Below are positions 6,878-15,780 of a DNA stretch of 64,000 bases, piece by piece. Within the stretch, counting starts at the first letter, position 1. Each line of letters opens with the position of its first letter. The notes under the pieces are model-generated. The model did no database searches and was not told where the DNA came from. It saw only the letters and a list, made by a program, of their open reading frames with translations. Position numbers and translations under genes: made by a program. Source of the DNA: Candidatus Polarisedimenticolaceae bacterium (GTDB lineage Bacteria; Acidobacteriota; Polarisedimenticolia; Polarisedimenticolales; DASRJG01); the NCBI GenBank assembly GCA_036275915.1, contig DASUCV010000002.1, positions 1-64,000 of the forward strand. Reading direction: 5' to 3'.

Positions 6878-9471
6878 TGATTCGCCTGGTTGAAGTCGAA
6901 CAGCTTGCCGATCCCACGCAGGTCGACGGCGAAGCGGAACTCCTTGCGGGGCGCGGTCGTGTAGTTGTACTGGAGGTACTCGGCGAGGAAGCCGCAGCAC
7001 TGCGTGTAGTACTCCATGCGCCAGCGCTGATAAGGAAGCTTCTTCTCGCCCGGCTGCGGCGTGACGTTGTAGGTCGCGTCCATGCCGAGGCGGATCCGCT
7101 CGAGGAGCGGGCCGAAGTCGCCCTGGAAGCGGAGCTGAGTCGCGTCCTTCTTCGGGACGTAGATCGTCACATACGGGCACGTCGTCGGATCGATGTTCGT
7201 GCAGTTCGGGTCGCGAATCGATGTGGGCTGCAGCCCGAGCCCGGGGTGGTAGACCGCCGAGAAGAGGCCGCGCGCGAGCCGCTCGCGGAAGTTGCCGGAG
7301 ACGGCGATCTCGCTGACGTTCTCGAAGAGGACGTCGTAGCGCGTCGACAGGCTGAAGTTGGCGTAGGTCTTCGGGTTGTAGCGCCCGGTCAGCGTCACCG
7401 CCGAGAACTTCGACATGTCGTCGATCTTGCCGTCGCCGTTCCGGTCGATCGTCGAGCCGTTCGAGTTCAGCGAGTAGGTCTGCAGCAGGTCGAGGCTCGC
7501 GATCTCGACCGGCTCGAGCGGCGCGGGCGGCTGACCCTCGGCCGGGGTCGTCCCGGGCGCCACCGCCTCCGCCGGCTGCTCGGGCGGCGTCGCCTCGGCG
7601 ACCTCGCGGAGCTTTCCCGACTCCCCTTCCGGGGCGAGGATCTTCTCGCCGGTGAGGCCCGGCGCCTCGGGACCGGCGCGCGGCCGCTGTGCGATGAAGC
7701 GCGAGGTGAGGCCGTACGAGAGGGAGTTCGCGGTGATGCCGAATGCGTCGACGTCGTCGTAGACGATGACGTCGGAGGTCTTGTCGAACGATTGCTGGTA
7801 CGTGTAGAGCAGGCGCGGCTCGATCGTGTTCTTGAGCTTCTTCTTCGTCTTGTTCCCGTCCTTGTCGGGCTTCCCGTCCTTCTCGAAGATCTTGTAGAGC
7901 TTCGGGCCGCGGATGTCGAGCGACGCGCCGAACAGGTTCCGCCAGAGCCCTTGCGAGAGGATCGTCGGGTTGGGAAGGACCCCGGTGGTCGGATCGGCCG
8001 GCCCCTGGTCCTGCTGCTTCGTCCAGTAGGTCGAGCGGTAGGTGACCGCCGGCGTGACGTCGAGCCACGGGGTCGGCGACCACGGTAGCGAGATCGTCGG
8101 GCTGACGTCGCCGCGCATGTAGTCGGTCTCGAGGCGCGCCCCCTTCTGGCGGATGTTGTCGAACGAGCTGACGAAGCTCAGGAAGAACGGCGACTTGCCG
8201 AGACGCGTGCTGCGGCCGCGCCACTGGATCTCGGGGAGGGTCGACTGGGTGAGCGTCGACTGCTGGGTCACGAGGTTGCCCGACGCATCCACGAACGTCG
8301 TGGGGGGGAAGAGCTGCTCGCGGTACTGCTCCTGGATGAGGAGCGAGGTCCACTTGCCGCTCTTCGTGAAGCTGACGCGGCCGAGGATCGTCGGCGTCGA
8401 CGAGTAGGTCAGGTTGCGCACGAAGTCGGTGTAGTAGTTGAAGTCGCTGACGACGTCGATGTCGGAGACCATGCGGAAGCCGTTCAGGAACGTCTGGGTC
8501 TGCTTGAAGAGCGCCCGGTAGCGGCCGATGAAGGGTACCGGGTCGGGGACACCCGCGCTGTTCACGTTCTCCTCGCCGCTCACGCGGTCCCAGACGTAGT
8601 TGACCGTCGCCTCCATGTAGCCGTCGCGGTTCGGGACGACGCGCAGCTTCGCGCCCAGGCCCAGCCCGCCGATCGAGTACCACTGCGGGTCGAAGGTGAC
8701 GTCGGCGCTCGGACCCAAGGGAACGAACACCGGGATCGAGAGGAGACGGCCGCGGGTCGTCGCGGTGCCGAACTCGGGAAAGAGGAGGCCCGGGGCGCGG
8801 TCGCGCTTCACCGGCCACATCAGCCACGGCAGGTAGAAGAACGGCACCTTGCCGACCGCGGGGCGAAGGTTGAAGAGATGGGCGTAGCCGTTGATCTTGA
8901 TCTTCGCCTTCGTCACGTGGAACGACCAGTACGGGACCGGCTGGGTGCAGGTCGTCACCTGGGCGTGGTGGAGGACGACGTGGTCCTCGCCGATCGTGTC
9001 GACCTGGCGCGCCTCGAAGTAGAACTCGGGGTCGACCTGGCCGATGGCGTTCTCGATGACCCCCCTCGTGATGCGCTTCTGGGGATCGGGATCGTCCTTG
9101 ATCCCCATGTCGTAGACCATCCGCGTGCCCGAGATGCGGTTCCCGTCCCAGACGATGAGGACGTTCCCCTCCGCCTCGACGATGTGACGCTCGCGGAAGG
9201 TGACGCGGTCGGCCTGGATGCGTCCGCCGCCCGACTCGATCGTCACCTCCCCTTCCGCGACGATGGTCCCGTCCTTCGCGTCCTGGCGGATCGTCAGGGC
9301 GGAGAGGCTGACGCCGGACGGGAGGCCGACCGCCTGCGTCTTGTCGGCGGTCCCCTTCATCGAGTCGGCGGGCGCCGGGCGCGCGGGCTTCGGGGTCTTC
9401 GCCGCGAGCGCGGCTTCCGTCGCGCCGAGGAGAACGAAGAGCACGATGAGGGCGTGAAGGCGCGGCGGCAT
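6874..9471 (-). CDS. lptD: LPS-assembly outer-membrane protein LptD
   Basis: An 865-residue outer-membrane protein that, with LptE, inserts LPS into the outer leaflet. It has a signal peptide (1-23, LIVLFVLLGATEAALA), an OstA/LptA-like periplasmic domain (about 50-190: TIVAEGEVTIESGGG, IVEAEGNVLIVWDGN), and a beta-barrel domain with the LptD stretch FFYLPWLMWPVKRDRAPG. A Pro/Glu-rich insert at about 610-655 interrupts the barrel and is probably a long loop. It heads a four-gene operon with 4-base overlaps. Its presence implies an LPS-containing outer membrane. Confidence 0.9.
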   Translation of the reverse strand: MPPRLHALIVLFVLLGATEAALAAKTPKPARPAPADSMKGTADKTQAVGLPSGVSLSALTIRQDAKDGTIVAEGEVTIESGGGRIQADRVTFRERHIVEAEGNVLIVWDGNRISGTRMVYDMGIKDDPDPQKRITRGVIENAIGQVDPEFYFEARQVDTIGEDHVVLHHAQVTTCTQPVPYWSFHVTKAKIKINGYAHLFNLRPAVGKVPFFYLPWLMWPVKRDRAPGLLFPEFGTATTRGRLLSIPVFVPLGPSADVTFDPQWYSIGGLGLGAKLRVVPNRDGYMEATVNYVWDRVSGEENVNSAGVPDPVPFIGRYRALFKQTQTFLNGFRMVSDIDVVSDFNYYTDFVRNLTYSSTPTILGRVSFTKSGKWTSLLIQEQYREQLFPPTTFVDASGNLVTQQSTLTQSTLPEIQWRGRSTRLGKSPFFLSFVSSFDNIRQKGARLETDYMRGDVSPTISLPWSPTPWLDVTPAVTYRSTYWTKQQDQGPADPTTGVLPNPTILSQGLWRNLFGASLDIRGPKLYKIFEKDGKPDKDGNKTKKKLKNTIEPRLLYTYQQSFDKTSDVIVYDDVDAFGITANSLSYGLTSRFIAQRPRAGPEAPGLTGEKILAPEGESGKLREVAEATPPEQPAEAVAPGTTPAEGQPPAPLEPVEIASLDLLQTYSLNSNGSTIDRNGDGKIDDMSKFSAVTLTGRYNPKTYANFSLSTRYDVLFENVSEIAVSGNFRERLARGLFSAVYHPGLGLQPTSIRDPNCTNIDPTTCPYVTIYVPKKDATQLRFQGDFGPLLERIRLGMDATYNVTPQPGEKKLPYQRWRMEYYTQCCGFLAEYLQYNYTTAPRKEFRFAVDLRGIGKLFDFNQANQ

Positions 9472-9494
9472 AGGCGGGCCGCAGCGATCTTAGA

Positions 9495-10475
9495 TCAGAA
9501 CTGATCCAGGTACGAGATGAACGCACCCTCGGCGGTGTCGAGCGCGTCGGGCATCGTTAAGCTCTCGGGCGGGCGAATCATCGGGATCGCGCGCAGGCGC
9601 GGCTGCAGGCGCAGGCGCCAGCTCGGCACGAGCGGCCACCACGAGCGCGGGATCCACCCCCACACCGTCCGCGCCCCCGTGAGGTAGGCGTCTTCGGCAC
9701 CCGCGGCGAGGATCCGCGCGAGGGTCGCGTCGCTGCCGTCGAACGCGGCGGCCTCGCGCAGGTTCCACTCGCCGGGGCCCAGGACGGCGACGAGGTAGCC
9801 GGCCGGGGCGCCGCCCTCCTCCGCGATCATGAAGCGCCGCTCGAGCCCCGACCCGTCGACGCGGCGGAAGAACGCCTCCGCGCGGAGGAGCAGGAACTCC
9901 CAGTGCGCGCGATCGCGGATGATCGCGATCGGACGGCCGTCACAGAACCGCGCGTGGGCCTCGCCGACGCGGTCGAGATCGGCCTGCGTCATCGTGCGGA
10001 GGCGCACCCGATGCTTCGGCTGCGCCGGAGGCGCCGCCAGCGTGCCGACGGCGTCCTCGCACGGGAGCGCCGCGAAGCCGAAGCCGGCGTAGTAGCCGAC
10101 GCCGATGTCGGTGAAGAGGAACGCCGGCTCCGCGTCCGCGCCCGGCTCCTCGGCGAGAACGGCGCGGATGAGGTCCGCCGCGTAGCCGCGCCCGCGCAGC
10201 AGGCGCGGGGTGAAGACGGCCCCGATCGCGCGCGAGCGGAAGACCGACTCCCCGAGGCGGAGCTGCGGCCGGTACAGCTTGAGACTCGAGAGCACGCGGC
10301 CGTCGCCGTCGACCCACGCGCGCCACGCGTAGCACGAGCGCGCCCACGACGATTCGGCGAGCTCCTCCCACATGTCGACGTAGGCGGCGAGCGACAACCC
10401 CGCGCCCCACAGGGCGTGGGACTCTTTCAGGACCGCGCGCACCTGCTCGCGGCTCGGAATGACGGCGTGAGGCAC
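9495..10475 (-). CDS. GNAT-family N-acetyltransferase
   Basis: A 326-residue protein with an N-terminal GNAT domain: AIGAVFTPRLLRGRGYAADL is the acetyl-CoA pyrophosphate loop (RGRGYA), followed by FLFTDIGVGYYAGFGF. A second, more divergent half (about 150-326) also carries acetyltransferase-like elements (RFMIAEEGGAPAGYLVAV), so the protein may be a tandem or Eis-like acetyltransferase. The substrate is unknown. It lies 23 bases upstream of lptD on the same strand and could be cotranscribed with it. Confidence 0.75.
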   Translation of the reverse strand: MPHAVIPSREQVRAVLKESHALWGAGLSLAAYVDMWEELAESSWARSCYAWRAWVDGDGRVLSSLKLYRPQLRLGESVFRSRAIGAVFTPRLLRGRGYAADLIRAVLAEEPGADAEPAFLFTDIGVGYYAGFGFAALPCEDAVGTLAAPPAQPKHRVRLRTMTQADLDRVGEAHARFCDGRPIAIIRDRAHWEFLLLRAEAFFRRVDGSGLERRFMIAEEGGAPAGYLVAVLGPGEWNLREAAAFDGSDATLARILAAGAEDAYLTGARTVWGWIPRSWWPLVPSWRLRLQPRLRAIPMIRPPESLTMPDALDTAEGAFISYLDQF

Positions 10476-10484
10476 GGGCTCAGT

Positions 10485-10721
10485 CTAGAGGCTAGGAGCG
10501 TCCGGCGCGTCGTGCGGGCAGGCGCATCGCTCGAGGCGCTTGTTGCAAGCGAAGCAGTACCCGTTCTTCGTGAAGTACTCGACCATCTCCTGTTGCCACG
10601 CGTCGATGATGGACAGACGGTCGAGGACGGTGAGGCGCCCGGACACGGTCCCGTCGAGCAGCCAGCCTCGCATGTTCGACAGCGAATCGTGGTACGCCTG
10701 TCGAAGGGTGAAGATCGTCAT
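10485..10721 (-). CDS. Small Cys-containing hypothetical protein
   Basis: A 78-residue protein. The C-terminal third carries four cysteines (CFACNKRLERCAC), spaced like a small zinc-binding knuckle. The N-terminal part is helical (LRQAYHDSLSNMRGWLLDG). It ends nine bases before the GNAT gene on the same strand, which supports it as real. The ribosome site is weak, and no function is recognised. Confidence 0.5.
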   Translation of the reverse strand: MTIFTLRQAYHDSLSNMRGWLLDGTVSGRLTVLDRLSIIDAWQQEMVEYFTKNGYCFACNKRLERCACPHDAPDAPSL

Positions 10722-11026
10722 GGAAGAAATCTACCGAAGACCGGTGCCGATCTCCACAACTTTGCTAGGGGTATGCGGAGCGCCCGCAGCGGTCGGTGGC
10801 GCCTGTGGAAAAGTTGTGGAGCAACCCGCGGGACGCTCGCGCTGCGTGCTTTGACCCAAACCGGAGGGGAAAACTCCGCACCCGGCTCAAGTGAAGTGAA
10901 CGCATCACTTAGCGGCCAAACGGACCTCTTGTCAGCGGGTCAAGCCGCACGATGCCGCATCAAAAAGAGTTTTCCACAGGCATTTGGGTGCTGGCATCCG
11001 GTCCTCCCTCGCCGTACTCTCGAAAT
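10722..11026. other. 305-bp intergenic region with DnaA-box-like inverted repeats
   Basis: No gene is visible. Two 12-bp words each occur in opposite orientations: CTCCACAACTTT at 10752-10763 with its complement at 10810-10821, and GCCTGTGGAAAA at 10801-10812 with its complement at 10970-10981. The second contains TTTTCCACA, one base from the DnaA box TTATCCACA. The region lies between divergent genes, so it must also hold their promoters, and AT-rich sequence precedes the ATG at 11027. No dnaA, dnaN or rpmH is nearby, so calling it an origin is not justified. Confidence 0.45.
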
Positions 11027-11563
11027 ATGAGAAAAATAAGGCTCATCACGGTCGCCTTCACGGCTCTCGTGCTGGCCTTGCCCGCCCTCGCCGTCACGAT
11101 GAACGACGGCGTCCCGCTCTACACGAACGAGGACCTGAACAAGATGTTCGGTCCCCCTCCGAAAGGGCCGTCGGTCCCGGTGGACAAGAGCAAGCCCGAG
11201 GACTGGCTCGCGATCCAGCAATTCATCGACAACCAGTACACCCGCCTCGATGCGGAGCGTGAATACGAGATGCAGCGCCAGGCGATGGCCGGGACTTCGC
11301 CGCAAGAGCCGACCGGCGGTTCGACCTCCGGCTACTACGGCGCCTATTACCCCGGCTACTACCCGGGCTACTACAACAACTACTTCCACCCGTCCGGCCG
11401 CTACTACCGCCCGAACAATCCGCAGCTCCCGTTCGGGAATCGCCAGCTTCCGCGTGCGCTCCCGCCGGGTGGTCTCTACCCGACGCTGCAGTCGCACGCG
11501 ACGTACCACCCGAACCGGCCGATCGTGAACAACCGGCCGATGGTCGCGCCGCGGACGCGCTAG
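11027..11563 (+). CDS. Secreted Tyr/Pro/Asn-rich hypothetical protein
   Basis: A 178-residue protein with a clear signal peptide (residues 1-22, LITVAFTALVLALPALA). The middle has a short charged helical part (DWLAIQQFIDNQYTRLDAEREYEMQRQ). The second half is low complexity and rich in Tyr, Gly, Pro and Asn (YYGAYYPGYYPGYYNNYF), and probably disordered. No catalytic motif is present. It is probably periplasmic or cell-surface. The ATG at 11027 was chosen because it places the signal peptide at the start; a longer frame upstream lacks this. Confidence 0.65.
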   Translation: MRKIRLITVAFTALVLALPALAVTMNDGVPLYTNEDLNKMFGPPPKGPSVPVDKSKPEDWLAIQQFIDNQYTRLDAEREYEMQRQAMAGTSPQEPTGGSTSGYYGAYYPGYYPGYYNNYFHPSGRYYRPNNPQLPFGNRQLPRALPPGGLYPTLQSHATYHPNRPIVNNRPMVAPRTR

Positions 11564-11575
11564 CTCGAAAAGAAA

Positions 11576-11601
11576 ACGGGGACCGCTTTCGCGGTCCCCG
11601 T
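11576..11601. terminator. Bidirectional intrinsic-type terminator hairpin
   Basis: ACGGGGACCGC (11576-11586) and GCGGTCCCCGT (11591-11601) form a perfect 11-bp stem with a TTTC loop, preceded by an A-rich run (GAAAAGAAAA). It lies between the convergent ends of the secreted protein gene and the sigma factor gene. Leftward transcription meets a T-rich run after the stem. Confidence 0.8.
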
Positions 11602-11633
11602 CTGTCGACTGTCAACTGTCGACTGTTAACTTC

Positions 11634-12827
11634 TCACGCAAGGAACTCGCGAAGATCGCGGCACTCCTGCGCCGACTGGATCTTCTTGAGCGCCGTCGCC
11701 TCGATCTGACGGACGCGCTCGCGCGAGAGGCCCATGACGCGGCCGATCTCCTCGAGCGTGTACGGCATGTCGCGGCCGATCCCGAAGCGGAGGCGGATGA
11801 TCTCCTCCTCGCGGGAGTTGAGCACGCGGAGCGTGGACTCGATCTTCTCGCGGAGCTCACGGTCGACCGTGCGCTCGAGCGGCGAGATCGCGTTCGGATC
11901 GGCGACGAACCGGAGCAAGCCCGGCGCGTCGTCGTCCGCCGAGAGGTCCTCGAGAGCCTGAGGCTCCTGCACGACGCCGAGGATCTCCTCGACCTTGACG
12001 ACCGGCATCCGGAGCTTCTTCGCGATCTCTTGCGGCGTCGGCTTCCGGCCGAGCGTCTCGCCGAGCTCGCGGGCGACGCGGGCGATCTTCTTGATCTTCT
12101 CGTTGACGTGGACCGGGATGCGGATGATCCGCGCCTTGTCCGCGATCGCGCGCTCGATCGCCTGCTTGATCCACCAGTAGGCGTACGTCGAGAACTTGTT
12201 GCCGCGCTCGTACTCGAACTTCTCGACCGCCTTCATGAGACCGATGTTGCCTTCCTGGATCAGGTCCATGAAGGAGATCCCGTGGTTCAGGTACTTCTTC
12301 GCGATGTGGACCACGAGGCGAAGGTTCGCGAGGATCAACGCGTCGCGCGCATGATCGACGTGCTTCTTGTGGTCGCGCGCCGACTTGAAGGCGGCGGTCG
12401 CCTTGGCGTCGTGATGCTCCCGCGCGAAGGCAGCGAGCTTCCCGTAGAAGGTGAGCATGTCGTCGAGCGGCCACTCGCGGCCGCGCTTCGGCCCTTCGAA
12501 GTCGCCCTCGAGGACGTACTCCTTCGCGTAGGCCGGAAGCCTGAGCGCGATCTTGGCGAGGGACTCGCGCGCTTCCTGAAGCTCACGCGCCAGCTCGACC
12601 TCCTTCGTCTCGTCGATGAGGGGGGTCGCGCCCATCTCGCGGAGGTAGATCGGGAGGATCGCCGCCGTCGGCCGGTCGGTCGTGGTGACCGGCGCGTTCT
12701 TGTCCTTACCCTTCCGGCGGGCGGCCCTCTGCGCTTCCGCGATCTCGGCGCGCGCCTCGTCGGCCTCGGTGCGGACTGCGGGGTCGAATTCGAGCGTCTC
12801 GTCGATCATCGTCGCTTTGCGGGCCAT
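11634..12827 (-). CDS. RNA polymerase sigma factor, RpoD/SigA family
   Basis: A 397-residue sigma-70 factor. Region 1.2 is at about 60-95 (IYLREMGATPLIDETKEVELARELQ). Region 2 contains NLRLVVHIAKKYLNHGISF, DLIQEGNIGLMKAVEKFEY and FSTYAYWWIKQAIERAI. Region 3 follows, and region 4 at the C-terminus has the helix-turn-helix YTLEEIGRVMGLSRERVRQIE. There is no long region 1.1 acidic domain. The ATG at 12827 has AGGAGG upstream. It could be the primary sigma factor or a group 2 paralogue; the sequence alone does not decide this. Confidence 0.88.
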   Translation of the reverse strand: MARKATMIDETLEFDPAVRTEADEARAEIAEAQRAARRKGKDKNAPVTTTDRPTAAILPIYLREMGATPLIDETKEVELARELQEARESLAKIALRLPAYAKEYVLEGDFEGPKRGREWPLDDMLTFYGKLAAFAREHHDAKATAAFKSARDHKKHVDHARDALILANLRLVVHIAKKYLNHGISFMDLIQEGNIGLMKAVEKFEYERGNKFSTYAYWWIKQAIERAIADKARIIRIPVHVNEKIKKIARVARELGETLGRKPTPQEIAKKLRMPVVKVEEILGVVQEPQALEDLSADDDAPGLLRFVADPNAISPLERTVDRELREKIESTLRVLNSREEEIIRLRFGIGRDMPYTLEEIGRVMGLSRERVRQIEATALKKIQSAQECRDLREFLA

Positions 12828-13108
12828 GGGAGCCTCCTGAGTCGATACCCGGTTTCCCCTTATGAAAGAACCGCGCCAGTTTTGGGTCGCTGAGCCGGGA
12901 TGAACGGTCCTTCATTCAAACTCCGGGGCGACGCGCTTTTTATGGGATTTCGAAAGCGTTACGGCAAGTCGGCTTTCTCGCCGCCGCGCCGGTTTGCCCG
13001 GTCGATCTGGCCGAGTTGACGCTCGAGGCCGGCGTCTGCGCCGTTGTGGCGTGGTCAGCCGCTTCGTCCGTGTGCTACCGTCTCGGGTTCATCGAGGGGC
13101 CGGATCCG

Positions 13109-13993
13109 ATGCAGACCGTTCGTGTCGCGCTCGCCCAGATCGCCCCCAAACTCGGCCAGATCGCCCCCAACCTCGACACCCACGAGGAGACGATCGCCAA
13201 GGCGCGCCGCGAGAAGGCCGCCGTCGTCGTCTTCCCCGAGCTCTCCATGACCGGCTACCTCCTGCGCGACCAGGTGCAGGACGTCGCCCTCACGCTGAAG
13301 TCCCCCGCGTTTCGACGGCTCGTGCGCGCGTCGCGCGGGATCGACGTCATCGCCGGCTTCGTCGAGGAGGCCGCCGGCCACACCTTCCACAATGCCGCGG
13401 CCTATCTCTCCAAGGGCCGCGTCGTTCACGTGCACCGGAAGGTCTACCTCCCGACCTACGGGATGTTCGACGAGGGGCGCGACTTCGCCGCCGGCGAGGT
13501 CGTCCGTGCCTTCCCGACCTCCCATGGGACCTCCGGCATCCTCATCTGCGAGGACGCGTGGCACCCGACCTCGTCGTGGATCCTCGCGCAAGACGGCGCC
13601 GAGATCCTCTTCGTCCTCTCGAGCGGTCCGACACGCGGCACGAAGCCGAAGCGCGGGATCACGAGCGTCGAGGTCTGGCACGACCTCCTGCGGGCGACGG
13701 CCCAGTTCCAGACCTCGTACGTCGTCTACGTGAACCGTGTCGGGTTCGAGGACGGCCTCAACTTCGGCGGCGGCTCGGTCGCGATCGACCCGTTCGGCCG
13801 CGAGGTCGCCGGGCTTGCCGGGCTCACGCCGGGGCTCACCGTCGCCGAGCTCGACGCCGAGGCCCTGCGGCGCGCGCGCACCGTCTACCCGCTCCTCCGC
13901 GACGAGAAGATCGAGCTGGTCCATCGCGAGACGCTGCGCCTGAGGGAGAAGAAGTTCCTGCTGCCGCCGGCCCGGAAGACCGGGCGCCGGTGA
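13109..13993 (+). CDS. Nitrilase-superfamily amidase, glutaminase component of split NAD synthetase
   Basis: A 294-residue carbon-nitrogen hydrolase with the catalytic triad Glu44 (FPELSMTGY), Lys111 (HRKVYLPTYGMF) and Cys147 (ILICEDAW). The GMFDEGRDF sequence resembles the glutaminase domain of glutamine-dependent NAD synthetases. It ends in a 4-base GTGA overlap with nadE, so the two products probably form one enzyme in which this subunit supplies ammonia from glutamine. In most bacteria the two domains are fused. The ATG at 13109 starts the conserved MQTVRVALAQIAP strand; frames extending upstream add no recognisable sequence. Confidence 0.82.
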   Translation: MQTVRVALAQIAPKLGQIAPNLDTHEETIAKARREKAAVVVFPELSMTGYLLRDQVQDVALTLKSPAFRRLVRASRGIDVIAGFVEEAAGHTFHNAAAYLSKGRVVHVHRKVYLPTYGMFDEGRDFAAGEVVRAFPTSHGTSGILICEDAWHPTSSWILAQDGAEILFVLSSGPTRGTKPKRGITSVEVWHDLLRATAQFQTSYVVYVNRVGFEDGLNFGGGSVAIDPFGREVAGLAGLTPGLTVAELDAEALRRARTVYPLLRDEKIELVHRETLRLREKKFLLPPARKTGRR

Positions 13994-14832
13994 GCCGCCG
14001 GACGCCGGACGAGCCCGACCTCTCGCTCGACCCCGAGGCGACCGTCCGGATTCTCGAGGGGTTCATCCGGGCGGAGGTCGAGCGCACCGGCAAGCGGCGC
14101 GTCGTCCTCGGGCTCTCCGGCGGGATCGACTCCGCCCTCGCCGCGTATCTCGCGGCGGGCGCCCTGGGCCGCGGCGGCGTGTTCGCCGTCCTCCTCCCCC
14201 ATCGCGCGAGCAGCGCCGCGTCGATCGCCGACGCGGAGGCGGTCGTCGGAGCGCTCGGGATCCTCGCCGAGCGGTTCGACATCAGCCCGATGATCGACGG
14301 CTTCCTCGCATCGGCCGGGGACGTCGGCCGCCACCGGCTCGGCAACGTCATGGCGCGTGCGCGGATGACCGTGCTCTACGACCGCTCGGTCGAGCACGAC
14401 GCCCTCGTCCTGGGGACGAGCAACAAGACCGAGCTCATGCTCGGCTACGGCACCCTGCACGGCGATCTCGCCTCGGCGCTCAACCCGCTCGGCGATCTCT
14501 ACAAGACGCAGGTCCGCTCGCTCGCGCGGGCGGTCGGCGTGCCGAAGGCGATCGTGAGCAAGGCGCCGTCGGCCGACCTGTGGCCGAAGCAGACCGACGA
14601 GCGCGATCTCGGATTCAGCTACCGCGAGGCCGACGGGATCCTGGCGCTCCTCGTCGAGGCGCGGTTGTCGCCGGCGGCGATCGTCCGGCGCGGTTATCGC
14701 AAGGACACGGTCGAGCGCATCCAGCGGCTCCTCGTCGGCTCGCAGTACAAGCGCCGGATGCCGGTGATTGCTAAGGTCTCGGTGAGGTCTTTAGGGTGGG
14801 ATTTCCGGTATCCGCGGGATTGGCGCTCGTAG
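13990..14832 (+). CDS. nadE: NAD+ synthetase, synthetase component
   Basis: A 280-residue protein that adenylates nicotinate adenine dinucleotide and amidates it to NAD+. The PP-loop SGGIDS is at residues 43-48, followed by LPHRASSAASIADAE. The LVLGTSNKTELMLGYGTLHGDLASALNPLGDLYKTQV block is characteristic of NadE. The GTG start overlaps the stop of the glutaminase gene. The 3' end overlaps the cytochrome gene on the other strand by 62 bases. Confidence 0.92.
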   Translation: MSRRTPDEPDLSLDPEATVRILEGFIRAEVERTGKRRVVLGLSGGIDSALAAYLAAGALGRGGVFAVLLPHRASSAASIADAEAVVGALGILAERFDISPMIDGFLASAGDVGRHRLGNVMARARMTVLYDRSVEHDALVLGTSNKTELMLGYGTLHGDLASALNPLGDLYKTQVRSLARAVGVPKAIVSKAPSADLWPKQTDERDLGFSYREADGILALLVEARLSPAAIVRRGYRKDTVERIQRLLVGSQYKRRMPVIAKVSVRSLGWDFRYPRDWRS

Positions 14833-15196
14833 CCCTGAGGGCGTGGCAGTCCTTGCAGCAGCGCTCGATCCAGATGAGCGAGTTCGAGGCGTTCTCCCAG
14901 TCCTTGCGCGACGCGAACTCACGCGCGTGGCTGAGGGCCGCGTGCATCGCGACGTCCTCGTCGACCATCGCGTGCGGCCACGCGTTGGGCTCGTCGTAGC
15001 CGAGGTGCCGGCAGCCGGCCTCGACCTTGTCGAGCGCGGCGCGCGCGGCCGTGAAGTCGCCGAACATGAGCCCCTTCGTCGCGTCCAAGACCCCTCGCTC
15101 GAGCCCCTTGGCGTCCGAGTGGACCGGCGCCGGCGAGGGCGACGGCGCGGCGGCGGCTGCCGCCACGAGGAGGATGCTTCCGAAAAAGCGGCCCAT
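14771..15196 (-). CDS. Small exported c-type cytochrome-like protein
   Basis: A 141-residue protein with a signal peptide (MGRFFGSILLVAAAAAAPS) and a single C-terminal heme-binding CxxCH motif (CKDCH, about 114-118). Placing the motif at the end of a four-helix type sequence is characteristic of cytochrome c556/c' proteins. No axial Met can be assigned. The partner and role are unknown. It is antisense to the 3' end of nadE over 62 bases and divergent from the YceI gene. Confidence 0.7.
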   Translation of the reverse strand: MGRFFGSILLVAAAAAAPSPSPAPVHSDAKGLERGVLDATKGLMFGDFTAARAALDKVEAGCRHLGYDEPNAWPHAMVDEDVAMHAALSHAREFASRKDWENASNSLIWIERCCKDCHALRATSANPADTGNPTLKTSPRP

Positions 15197-15222
15197 GGGC
15201 GAAACAAGATACCCTAGGTCGC

Positions 15223-15780
15223 ATGATCGCGACGCTCGTCCTGGCCGCGCTCGTGGCGCAGGCGGCCGATTACCGCATCGATCCGCAGCAAGCGTCGGCC
15301 GGCTTCGACCTCAAGGCGACGCTGCACACGGTCCACGGGACGACGGCCAAGGTCAGCGGCCAGGTGAAGGCGATTCCCGAGGACGGCGGCGGCTTGGTCC
15401 TCTCCGGCCGCATCGAGATCGCGGCCGGATCCCTCGCGACCGGCAACACGAAGCGTGACGCGACGATGCACGGTGAGTCTCTCGACGTCGCGCACTTTCC
15501 CCTCATCGTCCTCGAGCCGGAACGATTCGCGCCATCGGCCCCGCCGGCGGACGGCGGCCGCGTCGCCGGCCGGATCCTTGGCCGGCTGACGATCCGCGGA
15601 ACGACGCAGCCGGTCACGATCGAAGCGACGCTCGCCCCCGCGGGCGGCGGGATCGCGGCCGACGGGACGTTCGACGTCCGCTGGGCCGACTTCGGGATCC
15701 CCGATCCCTCCTTCTTCGTCGTCCACATCGAGCCGGTCGCCCACGCGCACTTCCAGGCGACGTTCCTCCCCGCGCCGTGA
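15223..15780 (+). CDS. YceI-family periplasmic lipid-binding protein
   Basis: A 185-residue protein with a short signal peptide (MIATLVLAALVAQAA) and the YceI beta-barrel pattern: DYRIDPQQASAGFDLKATLHTVHG at the start, LATGNTKRDATMHGESLDVAHFP in the middle, and LTIRGTTQPVTIEATL. YceI proteins bind isoprenoids or fatty-acid amides in a lipocalin-like barrel. It shares a 4-base GTGA overlap with rsmI, so the two are probably cotranscribed. Confidence 0.85.
   Translation: MIATLVLAALVAQAADYRIDPQQASAGFDLKATLHTVHGTTAKVSGQVKAIPEDGGGLVLSGRIEIAAGSLATGNTKRDATMHGESLDVAHFPLIVLEPERFAPSAPPADGGRVAGRILGRLTIRGTTQPVTIEATLAPAGGGIAADGTFDVRWADFGIPDPSFFVVHIEPVAHAHFQATFLPAP

Noticed and set aside
10722-11026. Calling the region oriC
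   Set aside because: The boxes deviate from TTATCCACA and no dnaA, dnaN or rpmH is nearby, so only a finding is reported.
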